Shown: positions 52,542 through 62,640 of the stretch, in pieces | How the letters are laid out: the number at the start of each line of letters is the position of its first letter | Position numbering within the stretch: position 1 is the first letter of the stretch | Source: Motilimonas cestriensis | Lineage (GTDB): Bacteria > Pseudomonadota > Gammaproteobacteria > Enterobacterales > CBDFNC01 | Direction of reading: 5' to 3' | DNA length: 64,000 bases | Assembly (NCBI RefSeq): GCF_021295315.1 | Contig: NZ_JAIMJA010000015.1 | Location: forward strand, 58,847-122,846 | The notes under the pieces: model-generated | Database searches by the model: none | What the model was told of the DNA's origin: nothing | The model's input: only the letters and a program-made list of their open reading frames with translations | Position numbers and translations under genes: made by a program

Positions 52542-52603
52542 CGACTATTACTCATATTTATTCAGGTTTGGATGTTTTATTGTGCTTTGACGCAGTAATT
52601 ACA

Positions 52604-52631
52604 TTGAACCCAGAACAATGCTCGATATAAT
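52604..52631 (+). promoter_or_regulatory. Candidate promoter of ftsQAZ
   Basis: TTGAAC (52604-52609) and a perfect TATAAT (52626-52631) are 16 bp apart in the murC-ftsQ gap, 75 bp before the ftsQ start. It would allow ftsQ, ftsA and ftsZ to be expressed independently of the upstream cluster. Confidence 0.65.
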
Positions 52632-52705
52632 GCAGCGTTTACAGGCTTTTTTGAAGTAGAAACAAAGCGTAATTTGTGTTCATAACATCGGTAGAAGGGA
52701 AGTGA

Positions 52706-53512
52706 GTGGCTGAACGTGTCGCTAAGCAAAAAAAAAGCCGTGCTGATGTGGCCACTGAATCTGATTCAGCGGTGCCGCATTCACAAAGTCGTGCTGCATT
52801 TTTCGCTGGCTTATTGTTCTTTTTACTGGTGGTAGTTGGGTTATATTGGACGGGTTTGACTGTGGCGCAGTGGCTGACAGATCAAAAGAGATTACCCATG
52901 AGCGAGCTGATAGTACTCGGTGAGCGCCAATATGTGAGTGATGATGAAGTTCGCCAAGTGCTGTTGGCTATTCCTGATTCACAAAATTTTTTCACCTTAG
53001 ATGTGGCGCAATTACAAGAGAACTTAGAATCGCTGCCTTGGGTTTACTCTGCGTCAATACGTAAGCGCTGGCCAGATAGATTAAAAGTGTTTTTACAAGA
53101 GCAAACAGTGAGTGCGTATTGGAATGAAGAAGACTTGTTAAATAAGCAAGGCGAGGTTTTCAATGCACCACAAGACAAAATAACCGAACAGTTGGTGTAT
53201 TTATACGGGCCAAACCAAAGTTCGGTAGAAGTATTAGAAGTATATAAACAGCTAGAAAGCTTGCTGATGCTGAATGGCTTTAATATTGAAGCCCTTGAAC
53301 TGACCCATCGCTACGCATGGAATATACAGCTTAAGCAAGGCATTGAGTTAAAACTTGGCCGCGAACAACGAGTCGATAGAGTACAACGATTTATTGATAT
53401 TTATCCTTTACTGGATGCTGAAAAAGTAGCTTATGTCGATTTACGTTATGACACCGGCGTAGCAGTAGGATGGAAACCAAAAAGAGAGCCAGATGACCAA
53501 AGCAACGGATAA
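52706..53512 (+). CDS. ftsQ: FtsQ division protein
   Basis: FtsQ is a bitopic divisome protein that binds FtsL and FtsB. The 268-residue product has a basic cytoplasmic N-terminus, one membrane helix (about residues 30-55), a POTRA domain (MSELIVLGERQYVSDDEV) and the FtsQ C-terminal domain. The GTG start follows a GAAGGGA site. It overlaps ftsA by 20 bases. Confidence 0.95.
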   Translation: MAERVAKQKKSRADVATESDSAVPHSQSRAAFFAGLLFFLLVVVGLYWTGLTVAQWLTDQKRLPMSELIVLGERQYVSDDEVRQVLLAIPDSQNFFTLDVAQLQENLESLPWVYSASIRKRWPDRLKVFLQEQTVSAYWNEEDLLNKQGEVFNAPQDKITEQLVYLYGPNQSSVEVLEVYKQLESLLMLNGFNIEALELTHRYAWNIQLKQGIELKLGREQRVDRVQRFIDIYPLLDAEKVAYVDLRYDTGVAVGWKPKREPDDQSNG

Positions 53513-54749
53513 AAAATTAATAGTTGGCTTAGATATAGGTAGCACGAAAGTTGCTGCCCTGATCGGTGAGGTTTTACCCGATGGCGAGTTAAATATTATT
53601 GGCATGGGAACGCATCAGTCTAAGGGCATGGACAAAGGTGGCGTGAATGATCTGGACTCGGTGGTCAAGTCTGTCGAGCGCGCATTGCGTGAAGCAGAGT
53701 TAATGGCAGATTGTCAGATTTCTTCAGTCTACTTAGGTATCTCAGGCAAGCATATTAGTTGCCAAAACGAAATTGGCATGGTGCCCATTTCTGATGAAGA
53801 AGTGACTCAGGATGACGTTGACAATGTGATCCACACCGCTAAATCGGTGCGGATCCGCGATGAACATCGAATTTTACACGTGTTGGCGCAAGAGTTTGCC
53901 ATTGACTATCAAGAGGGCATTAAAAACCCCGTTGGTTTATCCGGGGTGCGGATGCAGGCCAAGGTGCATTTGATCACCTGTCATAACGACATGGCAAAAA
54001 ATATTGTGAAAGCAGTCGAACGATGCGATTTAAAAGTTGACCAACTTATTTTTTCTGCGCTGGCTTCAAGCTATGCCGTGTTAACTGAAGATGAAAAAGA
54101 ATTGGGTGTATGCGTGGTCGATATCGGCGGCGGCACCATGGATTTAGCAGTATTCACCGGAGGTGCACTGCGTCATACTGCCGTGATCCCTTACGCTGGC
54201 CATGCGGTGACCAGTGATATTGCTTATGCCTTTGGTACGCCGCCGTCAGATGCGGAAGTAGTAAAGGTAAAATATGGCTGTGCGATGGGCTCATTAGTCA
54301 GTCGTGAAGACACCATTGAAGTGCCAAGTGTCGGCGGGCGACCCGCGCGTAGCCTACAACGGCAAACACTGGCAGAGGTGATTGAGCCTCGTTATAGCGA
54401 ATTATTAGGCTTGGTAAAGCAAGAGCTTGATAAGCTACAAGAAAAGTTAAAAAAGCAAGGGGTTAAACACCAGCTTGCAGCAGGCGTTGTGCTGACAGGA
54501 GGTGCGGCGCAAATTGAGGGCTTAGTTGAGAGTGCTGAAGTGACTTTTCAATCTCAGGTTCGAGTAGGCAAGCCACTCAATGTTAAAGGGTTAACGGAGT
54601 ATGTAGACTCACCAGTTTTTTCAACCGTGGTTGGATTACTACAGTATCAAAAGGCAAACCAGATCACCACTTGGCAAGAGAAAGAGCAGAGCCAAGGGGT
54701 TGGTTCATTCGTTAAGCGAGTGCATAGCTGGTTTAAAGGCGAATTTTAA
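53493..54749 (+). CDS. ftsA: FtsA, membrane anchor of the Z ring
   Basis: FtsA is an actin-like ATPase that tethers FtsZ to the membrane. The 418-residue protein has the actin-fold phosphate loops GLDIGSTKVAALIGE and VVDIGGGTMDLAV, the SHS2 region, and a C-terminal amphipathic targeting helix (GSFVKRVHSWFKGEF). It begins within ftsQ and ends 39 bp before ftsZ. Confidence 0.97.
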   Translation: MTKATDKKLIVGLDIGSTKVAALIGEVLPDGELNIIGMGTHQSKGMDKGGVNDLDSVVKSVERALREAELMADCQISSVYLGISGKHISCQNEIGMVPISDEEVTQDDVDNVIHTAKSVRIRDEHRILHVLAQEFAIDYQEGIKNPVGLSGVRMQAKVHLITCHNDMAKNIVKAVERCDLKVDQLIFSALASSYAVLTEDEKELGVCVVDIGGGTMDLAVFTGGALRHTAVIPYAGHAVTSDIAYAFGTPPSDAEVVKVKYGCAMGSLVSREDTIEVPSVGGRPARSLQRQTLAEVIEPRYSELLGLVKQELDKLQEKLKKQGVKHQLAAGVVLTGGAAQIEGLVESAEVTFQSQVRVGKPLNVKGLTEYVDSPVFSTVVGLLQYQKANQITTWQEKEQSQGVGSFVKRVHSWFKGEF

Positions 54750-54788
54750 ATTTTTTGCGAACAGGCAAAGGTAAACGGAGAGAGAGTT

Positions 54789-55958
54789 ATGTTTGAAATA
54801 ATGGACAGTCATGCAGACGAAGCTGTCATCAAGGTCGTTGGTGTAGGTGGCGGCGGTGGCAATGCTGTTGAACATATGTTGACTCAAAACATTGAAGGTG
54901 TTGAGTTTATTTCGGTGAATACTGATGCGCAGGCACTGCGTAATTCAAATGCAGGGACCACATTACAAATTGGCTCTGGTATCACCAAAGGCTTAGGTGC
55001 GGGCGCTAACCCAGAAGTGGGTCGTGAAGCTGCACTGGAAGACCGTGAAGCCATTAAAGAATTACTTGAAGGTTCAGATATGATCTTTATTGCTGCCGGT
55101 ATGGGCGGTGGTACGGGTACCGGAGCTGCCCCAGTAGTAGCAAGTATCGCTAAAGAGCTTGGCATTTTGACCGTAGCGGTGGTGACTAAGCCATTCGCTT
55201 TTGAAGGTAAAAAGCGCTTAAGCTATGCCGAGCAAGGTATTGAGCAATTAGCGACGGAAGTGGATTCATTAATCACCATTCCAAATGACAAGCTACTAAA
55301 AGTATTGGGCCGTGGTATCAGTTTATTGGACGCGTTCAAAGCAGCTAACAACGTCTTATTTGGCGCCGTGCAAGGTATTGCTGAGTTGATTACTCGCACT
55401 GGTTTGATCAACGTGGATTTTGCCGACGTACGCACCGTAATGAAAGAAATGGGTACGGCAATGATGGGTACCGGTGTGGCTCGTGGCGACGACCGTGCTG
55501 AAGAAGCGGCGGATGCAGCTATTTCTAGTCCATTGCTAGAAGATGTCGACTTAGCAGGTGCGCGCGGTATTCTAGTGAACATCACTGCTGGTTTTGATAT
55601 CACCATTGAAGAGTTTGAGACAGTCGGTAATGCAGTGCGTACATTCGCATCTGAAAATGCCACTGTGGTTGTTGGTGCGGTAATTGACCCAGAGATGTCT
55701 GATGAGCTACGCGTAACCGTTGTTGCTACGGGGATTGGCGGTGAGCGTAAGCCAGATATCACATTGGTTAACCCTAAGCCAGCTGCGCGTGAAACAGCAG
55801 TTAATACAGCGGTTGTTAATGAGTCGTCTTCTGCTGCGGTACAGCAACAAGCGGTTGCTAAACCAGCTGAAGAGCCAAAAGCGAAACCTGCTGCAGAAGC
55901 CAAATCGGACATTGACTATTTAGATATTCCTGCTTTTTTAAGAAAACAAGCAGACTAA
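54789..55958 (+). CDS. ftsZ: FtsZ, tubulin-like division GTPase
   Basis: FtsZ polymerises into the Z ring. The 389-residue protein has the GTP-binding loop GGGTGTG at about residues 106-112, the T7 loop region [11 protein letters not shown], a variable linker and the conserved C-terminal peptide [12 protein letters not shown] that binds FtsA and ZipA. GGAGAGAG lies upstream of the ATG. Confidence 0.98.
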   Translation: MFEIMDSHADEAVIKVVGVGGGGGNAVEHMLTQNIEGVEFISVNTDAQALRNSNAGTTLQIGSGITKGLGAGANPEVGREAALEDREAIKELLEGSDMIFIAAGMGGGTGTGAAPVVASIAKELGILTVAVVTKPFAFEGKKRLSYAEQGIEQLATEVDSLITIPNDKLLKVLGRGISLLDAFKAANNVLFGAVQGIAELITRTGLINVDFADVRTVMKEMGTAMMGTGVARGDDRAEEAADAAISSPLLEDVDLAGARGILVNITAGFDITIEEFETVGNAVRTFASENATVVVGAVIDPEMSDELRVTVVATGIGGERKPDITLVNPKPAARETAVNTAVVNESSSAAVQQQAVAKPAEEPKAKPAAEAKSDIDYLDIPAFLRKQAD

Positions 55959-56131
55959 ATAATCATCATATTTGGAAATTCCGTGACATGTGTTAACATG
56001 TTGCGTAATAACGCGTGAAATACAGTCTATTATCGAGTATGGCCCCTACAAAAGTAGGCGTTTATCTATATATCGAATACTGGGTGATGACGCTATTATT
56101 TATACGACTGTGTTGAAATACGGAAGACTCA

Positions 56132-57046
56132 ATGATTAAACAAAGAACATTAAAACAGAGCGTACAAGCAACTGGTATTGGCCTGCATTCGGGTAATAAA
56201 GTCACTATGACTTTACGTCCTGCTCCGGCTAATACTGGGATTGTTTATCGTCGGGTCGATTTAGATCCTGTGGTAAGCATTAAAGCCACAGCGCAGGCAG
56301 TGCAAGAAAGCATGCTATGTACTTGTTTAGTGAATGAGTCTGGCGAGAAAATCTCAACAGTTGAGCATTTAAGTGCTGCTTTAGCGGGCTTAGGTATCGA
56401 TAATATTGTGATTGACGTGGATGCACCGGAAATTCCAATTATGGATGGTAGCGCGAGTCCTTTTGTGTTCTTGCTACAATCTGCAGGCATTGAAGAGCTT
56501 AACGTTGCGAAGAAATTTATCCGCATTAAAAAGCCTGTTCGCGTAGAGGATGGGGATAAATGGGCGGAGTTAAACCCGACGAAAAAAGGGTTCCGTTTAG
56601 ATTTCGCGATCGATTTTGCTCACCCTGTGATTGAAGGGCAAAACCAACACATTGTCAGTGAGTTTTCTGGTCCTTGGTTTTTAAAGCAAATCAGCCGCGC
56701 ACGTACCTTTGGGTTTATGCGTGACGTAGAGTATTTGCAATCTAACAACTTAGCACTAGGTGCGAGTTTAGATAATGCGATTGGCTTAGATGATTACCGA
56801 GTGCTAAACGAAGATGGTCTTCGTTATGAAGACGAATTTGTTAAACACAAAGTACTGGATGCCATTGGTGATTTGTACTTAGGTGGCTATACCATTTTAG
56901 GTGAGTTAAAAGCCTACAAAACCGGGCACGCTCTGAACAATAAACTGTTGTGTGCGTTGTTAGCAGATCAAACTGCATGGGAAATGGTAAGTTTTGAACA
57001 AGAAGCGGAAGAGGCGGTGACATATCTATCGCCTGTGCTTGCTTAA
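56132..57046 (+). CDS. lpxC: LpxC, UDP-3-O-acyl-GlcNAc deacetylase
   Basis: LpxC is the committed zinc-dependent step of lipid A synthesis. The 304-residue enzyme has Glu78-His79 in [10 protein letters not shown], the [14 protein letters not shown] zinc-ligand block and the catalytic His in [10 protein letters not shown]. The 173-bp gap before it contains small hairpins (for example CCTAC/GTAGG around 56044-56057) but no clear gene. Confidence 0.97.
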   Translation: MIKQRTLKQSVQATGIGLHSGNKVTMTLRPAPANTGIVYRRVDLDPVVSIKATAQAVQESMLCTCLVNESGEKISTVEHLSAALAGLGIDNIVIDVDAPEIPIMDGSASPFVFLLQSAGIEELNVAKKFIRIKKPVRVEDGDKWAELNPTKKGFRLDFAIDFAHPVIEGQNQHIVSEFSGPWFLKQISRARTFGFMRDVEYLQSNNLALGASLDNAIGLDDYRVLNEDGLRYEDEFVKHKVLDAIGDLYLGGYTILGELKAYKTGHALNNKLLCALLADQTAWEMVSFEQEAEEAVTYLSPVLA

Positions 57047-57072
57047 CTAATTGTTTTAGCTAAAACAATTAG
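57047..57072. terminator. Perfect 26-bp palindrome between lpxC and dciA
   Basis: The sequence from 57047 to 57072 is identical to its own reverse complement (half-site CTAATTGTTTTAG). It starts at the lpxC stop and lies between convergent genes, so a bidirectional terminator is the simplest reading, though T tracts lie inside the stem rather than after it. Confidence 0.6.
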
Positions 57073-57117
57073 CAATAAATAAACTGCGTTTGATTTAATT
57101 AGGCTAATAATTCTAGA

Positions 57118-57603
57118 CTAATTTTCATTATCTGTACTGGCTCGTCTCTCTGTAGCCAGTGCAGCTAATCTTTCTAGCTTTTCCTTCAGTTTCCCCGATG
57201 CATGTTCAGCAGCTCCTAAGATATAGCCCGCTGAAGTTTCTGAGATCCTTCTAGGGTTGGCTTTGAATTGAACCGGTTCGTTGACCTTAGCCGTTACTTT
57301 TTTGGCTAACTCGGGATTGATCTTAGCTTCAATGCTAACCAATGCCGGAATGCTCTGACGTAGGTCGGATAAAATATCGCTGCGCTTTTGATTGAATTTG
57401 GTTAACCAAACCGCGCTGGAAACGGCTAGGTATAAGGTTCCAGTTCTGAAATTTGCGATCTTGCAATGTTTAATCTGGTGTTGTTCCAACACACTTTGTA
57501 GTACCCTGTCGAGCGCTGATAATTGATCGGCTCGCTCTTTCAATTTTCTGAAATTAGAGTCAGAAGCCAGTTTGGTAAGTGGACAAGGATGATTTTTACG
57601 CAT
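57118..57603 (-). CDS. dciA: DciA-like DUF721 protein
   Basis: This 161-residue basic protein matches the DUF721/DciA family, the ancestral loader of the replicative helicase DnaB in bacteria that lack phage-derived DnaC. Visible support is the N-terminal KH-like domain containing NFRTGTLYLAVSSAVWLTKFNQKRSDIL and a charged C-terminal tail. The position beside secA and lpxC is typical in Vibrio and Shewanella relatives. It is divergent from the M23 gene, with 31 bp between starts. Assignment is by recognition of the domain; no search was run. Confidence 0.85.
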   Translation of the reverse strand: MRKNHPCPLTKLASDSNFRKLKERADQLSALDRVLQSVLEQHQIKHCKIANFRTGTLYLAVSSAVWLTKFNQKRSDILSDLRQSIPALVSIEAKINPELAKKVTAKVNEPVQFKANPRRISETSAGYILGAAEHASGKLKEKLERLAALATERRASTDNEN

Positions 57604-57634
57604 CTTATTTAAGATCTAATCGAGTAGTATAACC

Positions 57635-58558
57635 ATGAGTGTAACAGTTATTTACGCCGGTCAGAAACATCGGCACAGCATAGTGATAAAGCTCAAATGG
57701 ATTTGGTTTTTATTAGTGCTATTTGCCTTTATCACCGCGATGGTTGGACATCGTCTCTACGACGGCTATTCTGCCACACTAATGCAATATAAAATTGCCA
57801 GTATTACCGGTAATTTAAGCAAAAAAAACGAGCAACTTACCCGCTTAAAACAAGAGTCTGACCAACAGCTAATAATGTTGGCGACAAAAGTGGGCGAGCT
57901 ACAAGCGCAAGTTAGTCGCTTGAATGCATTGGGCGGCCGCTTAGCTGAGCAAGCAGAATTGGAAGACGGCGAGTTTGATTTTTCCCAGCCGATGCCGATG
58001 GGCGGTCCTATTTCTGATAACGATCTCGTGCTCAACGTTGACCTAAAAACACTGACTCAGCAAATTGAAGAAGTGGCTTTTGAAATAAAAACTAACGAAG
58101 AACAGATGCAACTACTTGAATCTGTGTTAATGAATCACCATATCTCTGATGACAGTTTCATTTTTGGTATGCCAGTTAAAGGCAAGGCCTACGTTTCTTC
58201 GTTGTTCGGTGTTCGCAGCGACCCATTTACTGGGCGGGCGCGTTACCACAAAGGCGTCGACATCGCAGGGCGTAACGGAATGCCTATCACCGCTACGGCG
58301 GCGGGTATTGTTAGCTGGGCCGGAACCAAGACAGGTTATGGCAAATTAGTTGAGATAAATCATGGCGATGGATTTATTACTCGTTATGCTCATGCTAAAG
58401 CCGTTAACGTCGCTGAAGGTGATGTTGTTAGTCGTGGCCAAGTCATTGCTTTAATGGGTACGACAGGACGTTCAACGGGGCCTCATGTGCATTACGAAGT
58501 CCTAAAAGATGGCGTACAGGTTAATCCGCGTAAATATATTTACCGAAAAGCCAGTTAG
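57635..58558 (+). CDS. M23-family peptidoglycan peptidase
   Basis: This 307-residue protein has one N-terminal membrane helix (about residues 22-42), a coiled coil (about 50-90) and a C-terminal LytM/M23 domain. Metal ligands are visible in YHKGVDIAG (His, Asp) and in HVHYEV near the C-terminus, so it should be an active zinc endopeptidase. This layout resembles MepM-like and NlpD-like enzymes but the precise role is unknown. It occupies the place directly before secA where enterobacteria have secM. Confidence 0.9.
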   Translation: MSVTVIYAGQKHRHSIVIKLKWIWFLLVLFAFITAMVGHRLYDGYSATLMQYKIASITGNLSKKNEQLTRLKQESDQQLIMLATKVGELQAQVSRLNALGGRLAEQAELEDGEFDFSQPMPMGGPISDNDLVLNVDLKTLTQQIEEVAFEIKTNEEQMQLLESVLMNHHISDDSFIFGMPVKGKAYVSSLFGVRSDPFTGRARYHKGVDIAGRNGMPITATAAGIVSWAGTKTGYGKLVEINHGDGFITRYAHAKAVNVAEGDVVSRGQVIALMGTTGRSTGPHVHYEVLKDGVQVNPRKYIYRKAS

Positions 58559-58635
58559 ACCAAGCACAAATTAGAAAATAACTTTCTTGCCAGGGATTGA
58601 GCAAGCTTTAATGATTAAAACGCGAGAGTTGATAG

Positions 58636-61380
58636 ATGTTTAACAAAATAATAACCAAAATCATCGGCAGTAGAAACGACCGACTTCTGAAAAAATTAAG
58701 TAAAGTTGTTAAACAGATCAATGATCTAGAAGAACAATTTCAAGGCTTTAGTGATGCAGAGTTGCGCGCTAAAACGCAAGAGTTTAAAGATGCCTTTCAG
58801 CAAGGCAAAACCTTAGATGAGCTGCTACCAGAAGCGTTTGCCGTTGTTAGAGAAGGTTCAAAGCGTGTATTTGGTATGCGTCATTTTGATGTGCAGCTAC
58901 TCGGCGGCATGATTCTACATGACAACAAAATTGCAGAAATGCGTACCGGTGAAGGTAAAACCTTAACAGCAACTCTTCCAGCTTACTTAAACGCCATTAC
59001 TGGCAAGGGCGTGCACGTTATTACCGTGAACGACTACCTAGCCAAGCGTGATGCTGAATGGAACCAGCGTTTATTTGAATTCCTCGGTTTAACGGTCGGT
59101 ATCAACCTATCGGGTATGACGCCAGATGAAAAACGTGCCGCTTATGCTGCTGATATCACTTACGGTACCAATAACGAATTTGGCTTTGACTACTTACGTG
59201 ACAACATGGCATTTGAGCCTGCTGCTCGTACCCAGCGTGAACTTTACTACGCGGTAGTAGACGAAGTGGACTCAATTTTAATTGATGAAGCACGTACGCC
59301 ATTGATTATTTCTGGTCCAACAGAAGGCAACCAAGAGCTTTACCAGCAACTTGATAAAGTTATTCCGATGTTGGAGCAACAAGAGAAAGAAGATACTGAA
59401 GACTACGTGGGTGAAGGTGACTACACCGTTGATGAGAAGAGTAAGCAAGCTTTCTTAACTGAGCGTGGCCAAATTAAAGTAGAAGAAATTTTACAAGAGC
59501 GCGGTATTTTAGAAGACGGCGCGTCATTGTTTGCCGCTTCAAGCATTTCTGTATTACATCATGTTAATGCAGCGCTGCGAGCTCATACTCTATTTGAAAA
59601 AGACGTTGACTACATTGTTAGTCCAGACAACGAAATTGTTATTGTTGATGAGCACACTGGGCGTACTATGCCCGGTCGCCGTTGGTCTGAAGGCTTACAT
59701 CAAGCTGTTGAAGCCAAAGAAGGCGTTAAAATTCAAAACGAAAACCAAACACTGGCATCCATTACCTTCCAAAACTACTTCCGCTTATATGAAAAATTAG
59801 CCGGTATGACAGGTACGGCTGATACAGAAGCGTTTGAATTCCAAAGCATCTATGGCTTAGAAACGGTGGTAACGCCAACTAACAAACCGATGATTCGTAA
59901 AGACATGGGTGACTTAGTATATTTAACCACCATGGAAAAATACGAAGCCATCATTGTCGACATCAAAGAATGTGTAGAGCGTAAGCAACCTGTACTGGTT
60001 GGTACAGTATCGATCGAAAGCTCAGAAATCTTATCTAAGCTGCTGACAAAAGCCAAAATTAAACACCAAGTATTGAACGCTAAGTTCCACGAAAAAGAAG
60101 CGGAAATTGTGGCTCAAGCGGGTACCCCTGGCGCGGTCACCATCGCAACGAACATGGCAGGTCGTGGTACCGACATCGTATTAGGTGGTAACTTGCAAGT
60201 GCGTTTAGCTGACGCTGAAGAACAAGGTGCAACGCCAGCACAGCTAGAAGAGATTAAAGCGGATTGGCAAAAAGTACATGACGCGGTATTGGAAGCCGGT
60301 GGTTTACATATTATCGGCACTGAGCGTCATGAATCTCGCCGTATTGATAATCAGTTGCGTGGCCGCTCTGGCCGTCAGGGCGATCCGGGGTCAAGCCGCT
60401 TCTATTTATCAATGGAAGATCCTCTCATGCGCATTTTTGCCTCAGATAAAGTCTCAGGCATGATGAAAAAACTGGGCATGGAAGAAGGCGAAGCGATTGA
60501 GCACCCATGGGTATCTCGCGCCATTGAAAACGCACAGCGTAAAGTCGAAGGCCGTAACTTCGATATGCGTAAATCGTTACTTGAATTCGATGACGTTGCT
60601 AACGACCAACGTAAGGTTATCTACGAGCAACGTAATGAACTCATGGATAGCGGTGATATCTCAGAAACTATTGAAGTGATTTGGGGCGATGTGGTTAGTA
60701 ACACCATTGATCAATATATTCCACCTCAATCGCTGGAAGAAATGTGGCAGGTCGCTGATTTAGAAGCGCGCTTGAAAAACGACTTTGCACTCGACCTACC
60801 GTTGCAAGAGTGGCTAGATAAAGACGACAAACTTGATGAAGAGAAGTTGCGTGAACAAATTCTGGATCAATCTCGTCTGGCTTACAAAGCCAAACAAGAA
60901 GTGGTTGGTCTTGAAGTCATTCAAAACTTTGAAAAAGCGGTAATGCTACAAACCCTTGACGGTTTGTGGAAAGAGCATTTATCAGCGATGGACCACTTAC
61001 GTCAAGGTATCCACTTACGTGGTTATGCGCAGAAGAATCCAAAGCAAGAGTACAAGCGCGAATCGTTTGAGCTATTTACTGAAATGCTAGAAAACCTTAA
61101 ACACGATGTAGTGGCTATTCTAGCGAAGGTGCAAGTGCAAACTCAGAACGACGTTAATGCAGTAGAAGAGCAACGTCGCCGTGAAGCTGAGGCGCAGCAA
61201 CGAGCCCAAGCTTATCAACACGAAAGTGCTCACAATCAACTAGCGGATGCTGTAGCAGAAGATCAAGCAGAGCAAGGCGCAGAGACATTCGTGCGCGAAG
61301 AGCCAAAAGTAGGCCGTAATGAACCTTGCCCATGTGGCTCGGGTAAAAAGTACAAGCAATGTCACGGTAAATTAAGCTAA
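58636..61380 (+). CDS. secA: SecA preprotein translocase ATPase
   Basis: SecA drives protein export through SecYEG. The 914-residue protein has Walker [10 protein letters not shown] (Lys108), the [15 protein letters not shown] block, the second helicase core with [14 protein letters not shown], and a C-terminal zinc-binding SecB-interaction motif [15 protein letters not shown] saw no SecM-like arrest peptide upstream; the 77-bp leader is short. Confidence 0.98.
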   Translation: MFNKIITKIIGSRNDRLLKKLSKVVKQINDLEEQFQGFSDAELRAKTQEFKDAFQQGKTLDELLPEAFAVVREGSKRVFGMRHFDVQLLGGMILHDNKIAEMRTGEGKTLTATLPAYLNAITGKGVHVITVNDYLAKRDAEWNQRLFEFLGLTVGINLSGMTPDEKRAAYAADITYGTNNEFGFDYLRDNMAFEPAARTQRELYYAVVDEVDSILIDEARTPLIISGPTEGNQELYQQLDKVIPMLEQQEKEDTEDYVGEGDYTVDEKSKQAFLTERGQIKVEEILQERGILEDGASLFAASSISVLHHVNAALRAHTLFEKDVDYIVSPDNEIVIVDEHTGRTMPGRRWSEGLHQAVEAKEGVKIQNENQTLASITFQNYFRLYEKLAGMTGTADTEAFEFQSIYGLETVVTPTNKPMIRKDMGDLVYLTTMEKYEAIIVDIKECVERKQPVLVGTVSIESSEILSKLLTKAKIKHQVLNAKFHEKEAEIVAQAGTPGAVTIATNMAGRGTDIVLGGNLQVRLADAEEQGATPAQLEEIKADWQKVHDAVLEAGGLHIIGTERHESRRIDNQLRGRSGRQGDPGSSRFYLSMEDPLMRIFASDKVSGMMKKLGMEEGEAIEHPWVSRAIENAQRKVEGRNFDMRKSLLEFDDVANDQRKVIYEQRNELMDSGDISETIEVIWGDVVSNTIDQYIPPQSLEEMWQVADLEARLKNDFALDLPLQEWLDKDDKLDEEKLREQILDQSRLAYKAKQEVVGLEVIQNFEKAVMLQTLDGLWKEHLSAMDHLRQGIHLRGYAQKNPKQEYKRESFELFTEMLENLKHDVVAILAKVQVQTQNDVNAVEEQRRREAEAQQRAQAYQHESAHNQLADAVAEDQAEQGAETFVREEPKVGRNEPCPCGSGKKYKQCHGKLS

Positions 61381-61397
61381 GCGCTCTAGCGGCTAAG

Positions 61398-61466
61398 ATC
61401 GCAGAATGACTTCTGCTCCTACAGGGTGAGATCTCTCTTTCGTAGGAGCAGAATTTATTCTGCGAT
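61398..61466. repeat. REP-like inverted pair after secA
   Basis: Two copies of a 25-bp REP-like unit face each other: minus orientation at 61398-61422 and plus orientation at 61442-61466. The consensus begins GTAGGAGCAGAA and ends ATTCTGCGAT. The pair folds into a long hairpin 18 bp after the secA stop and could stop transcription or protect the mRNA 3' end. Confidence 0.8.
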
Positions 61467-61516
61467 ACATTCTATGAAATATTCACAGATGCAGATGCGA
61501 ACATTGCAATACCATC

Positions 61517-61541
61517 ATCGCAGAACCACTTCTGCTCCTAC
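61517..61541 (-). repeat. REP-like unit before mutT
   Basis: A third copy of the same 25-bp unit lies in minus orientation 19 bp before mutT. It differs from the first copy only in the central bases. Confidence 0.78.
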
Positions 61542-61560
61542 GTTACCCCATTAGGCCATT

Positions 61561-61950
61561 ATGAAACGTATCCATGTCGCCGCTGGCATCATTATCAACT
61601 CCGAGCAACAAGTATTAATCAGCCGTCGTCTTGACCATCAACATCAAGGTGGTAAATGGGAGTTTCCCGGTGGCAAGGTAGAAGCTAACGAAACCCCCGA
61701 GCAAGCATTGATACGTGAGCTGCAAGAAGAAGTTAATATCCAGGTTAGCAGCGCTCGCTTGTTTGACTCTATTAGCTTTGATTATCCTGACAAGCAAGTA
61801 CTATTGGACTTTATGATTAGCACTGATTTTAGTGGTGAGGCGCAAGGCCTTGAAGGCCAAGAAGTGCGTTGGGTGGCTAAAGCAGACTTGCCGAATTATA
61901 CCTTTCCCGATGCTAATCGGCCGATTGTCGATAAACTGTTAGCGGATTAG
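61561..61950 (+). CDS. mutT: MutT, 8-oxo-dGTP pyrophosphatase
   Basis: MutT hydrolyses oxidised dGTP and prevents A-to-C transversions. The 129-residue protein has an N-terminal VAAGIIINSEQQVLISRR strand region and the complete Nudix box beginning GGKVEANETPEQALIRELQE. It follows secA, as in E. coli, and ends four bases before coaE. Confidence 0.95.
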   Translation: MKRIHVAAGIIINSEQQVLISRRLDHQHQGGKWEFPGGKVEANETPEQALIRELQEEVNIQVSSARLFDSISFDYPDKQVLLDFMISTDFSGEAQGLEGQEVRWVAKADLPNYTFPDANRPIVDKLLAD

Positions 61951-61954
61951 TCGC

Positions 61955-62551
61955 ATGTTTATTCTCGGTCTAACCGGTGGTATTGGCTCGGGTAAATCAG
62001 CCGCTAGTAATATTTTCAAAGCATTAGGCGTGGCGGTAGTGGATGCCGATGTTGTCGCTCGTGAAGTGGTGATGCCGAGTTCGGCTAGCGGCGCACTCTC
62101 TCAAATTGCAGCGCATTTCGGCCAACACATTCTATTGCCCGATGGTCAGCTTAACCGTGCCAAGCTACGTGAAAAAGTTTTTGCCGATGTCACAGAGAAG
62201 CAATGGCTTAATAACTTATTACATCCATTAATTCGCCAATCTCTACTCTCTCAATTGCAAGCTTGCAAAGGTGAATACGCTATTTTAGAAGCGCCATTAC
62301 TGATTGAAAATGACTTGTTGAGCTACATTGATAAGCTGGTTATTGTTGATGTGCCAGAAGATGTACAGCTAAAGCGCGCGATGGCCAGAGACAACAACTC
62401 CAAAGCGCAAATTGAATCTATTATGGCGGCGCAAGTCTCCAGAGCCCAGCGTTTAAAACTCGCAGATTACGTGTTAGATAATTCCGCTGACGTTAACGCA
62501 CTGGCGCAGCAGGTTAAAGACTTACATCAAGTGATACTGTCACAAGCATGA
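61955..62551 (+). CDS. coaE: CoaE, dephospho-CoA kinase
   Basis: CoaE phosphorylates dephospho-CoA in the last step of CoA synthesis. The 198-residue P-loop kinase has Walker A GLTGGIGSGKS near the N-terminus and the conserved DADVVAREV motif. It is tightly linked to mutT (four bases). Related genomes often have pilBCD directly before coaE; those genes are not here. Confidence 0.96.
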   Translation: MFILGLTGGIGSGKSAASNIFKALGVAVVDADVVAREVVMPSSASGALSQIAAHFGQHILLPDGQLNRAKLREKVFADVTEKQWLNNLLHPLIRQSLLSQLQACKGEYAILEAPLLIENDLLSYIDKLVIVDVPEDVQLKRAMARDNNSKAQIESIMAAQVSRAQRLKLADYVLDNSADVNALAQQVKDLHQVILSQA

Positions 62552-62640
62552 ACTGAAATTAATCCACATAACACTCAACATTTTGTCACTTAAGCGCTAA
62601 ACTTTGATTTTTCCAACAGCTTGAGGATTTTTGTACCTGA

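Noticed and set aside
55223..55912. 229-codon minus-strand frame
   Set aside because: Antisense to ftsZ; composition is low-complexity Ser/Thr/Ala as expected of a shadow of a codon-biased gene.
58559..58635. Possible SecM-like arrest peptide before secA
   Set aside because: The gap is only 77 bp and contains no secreted small ORF with an arrest motif.
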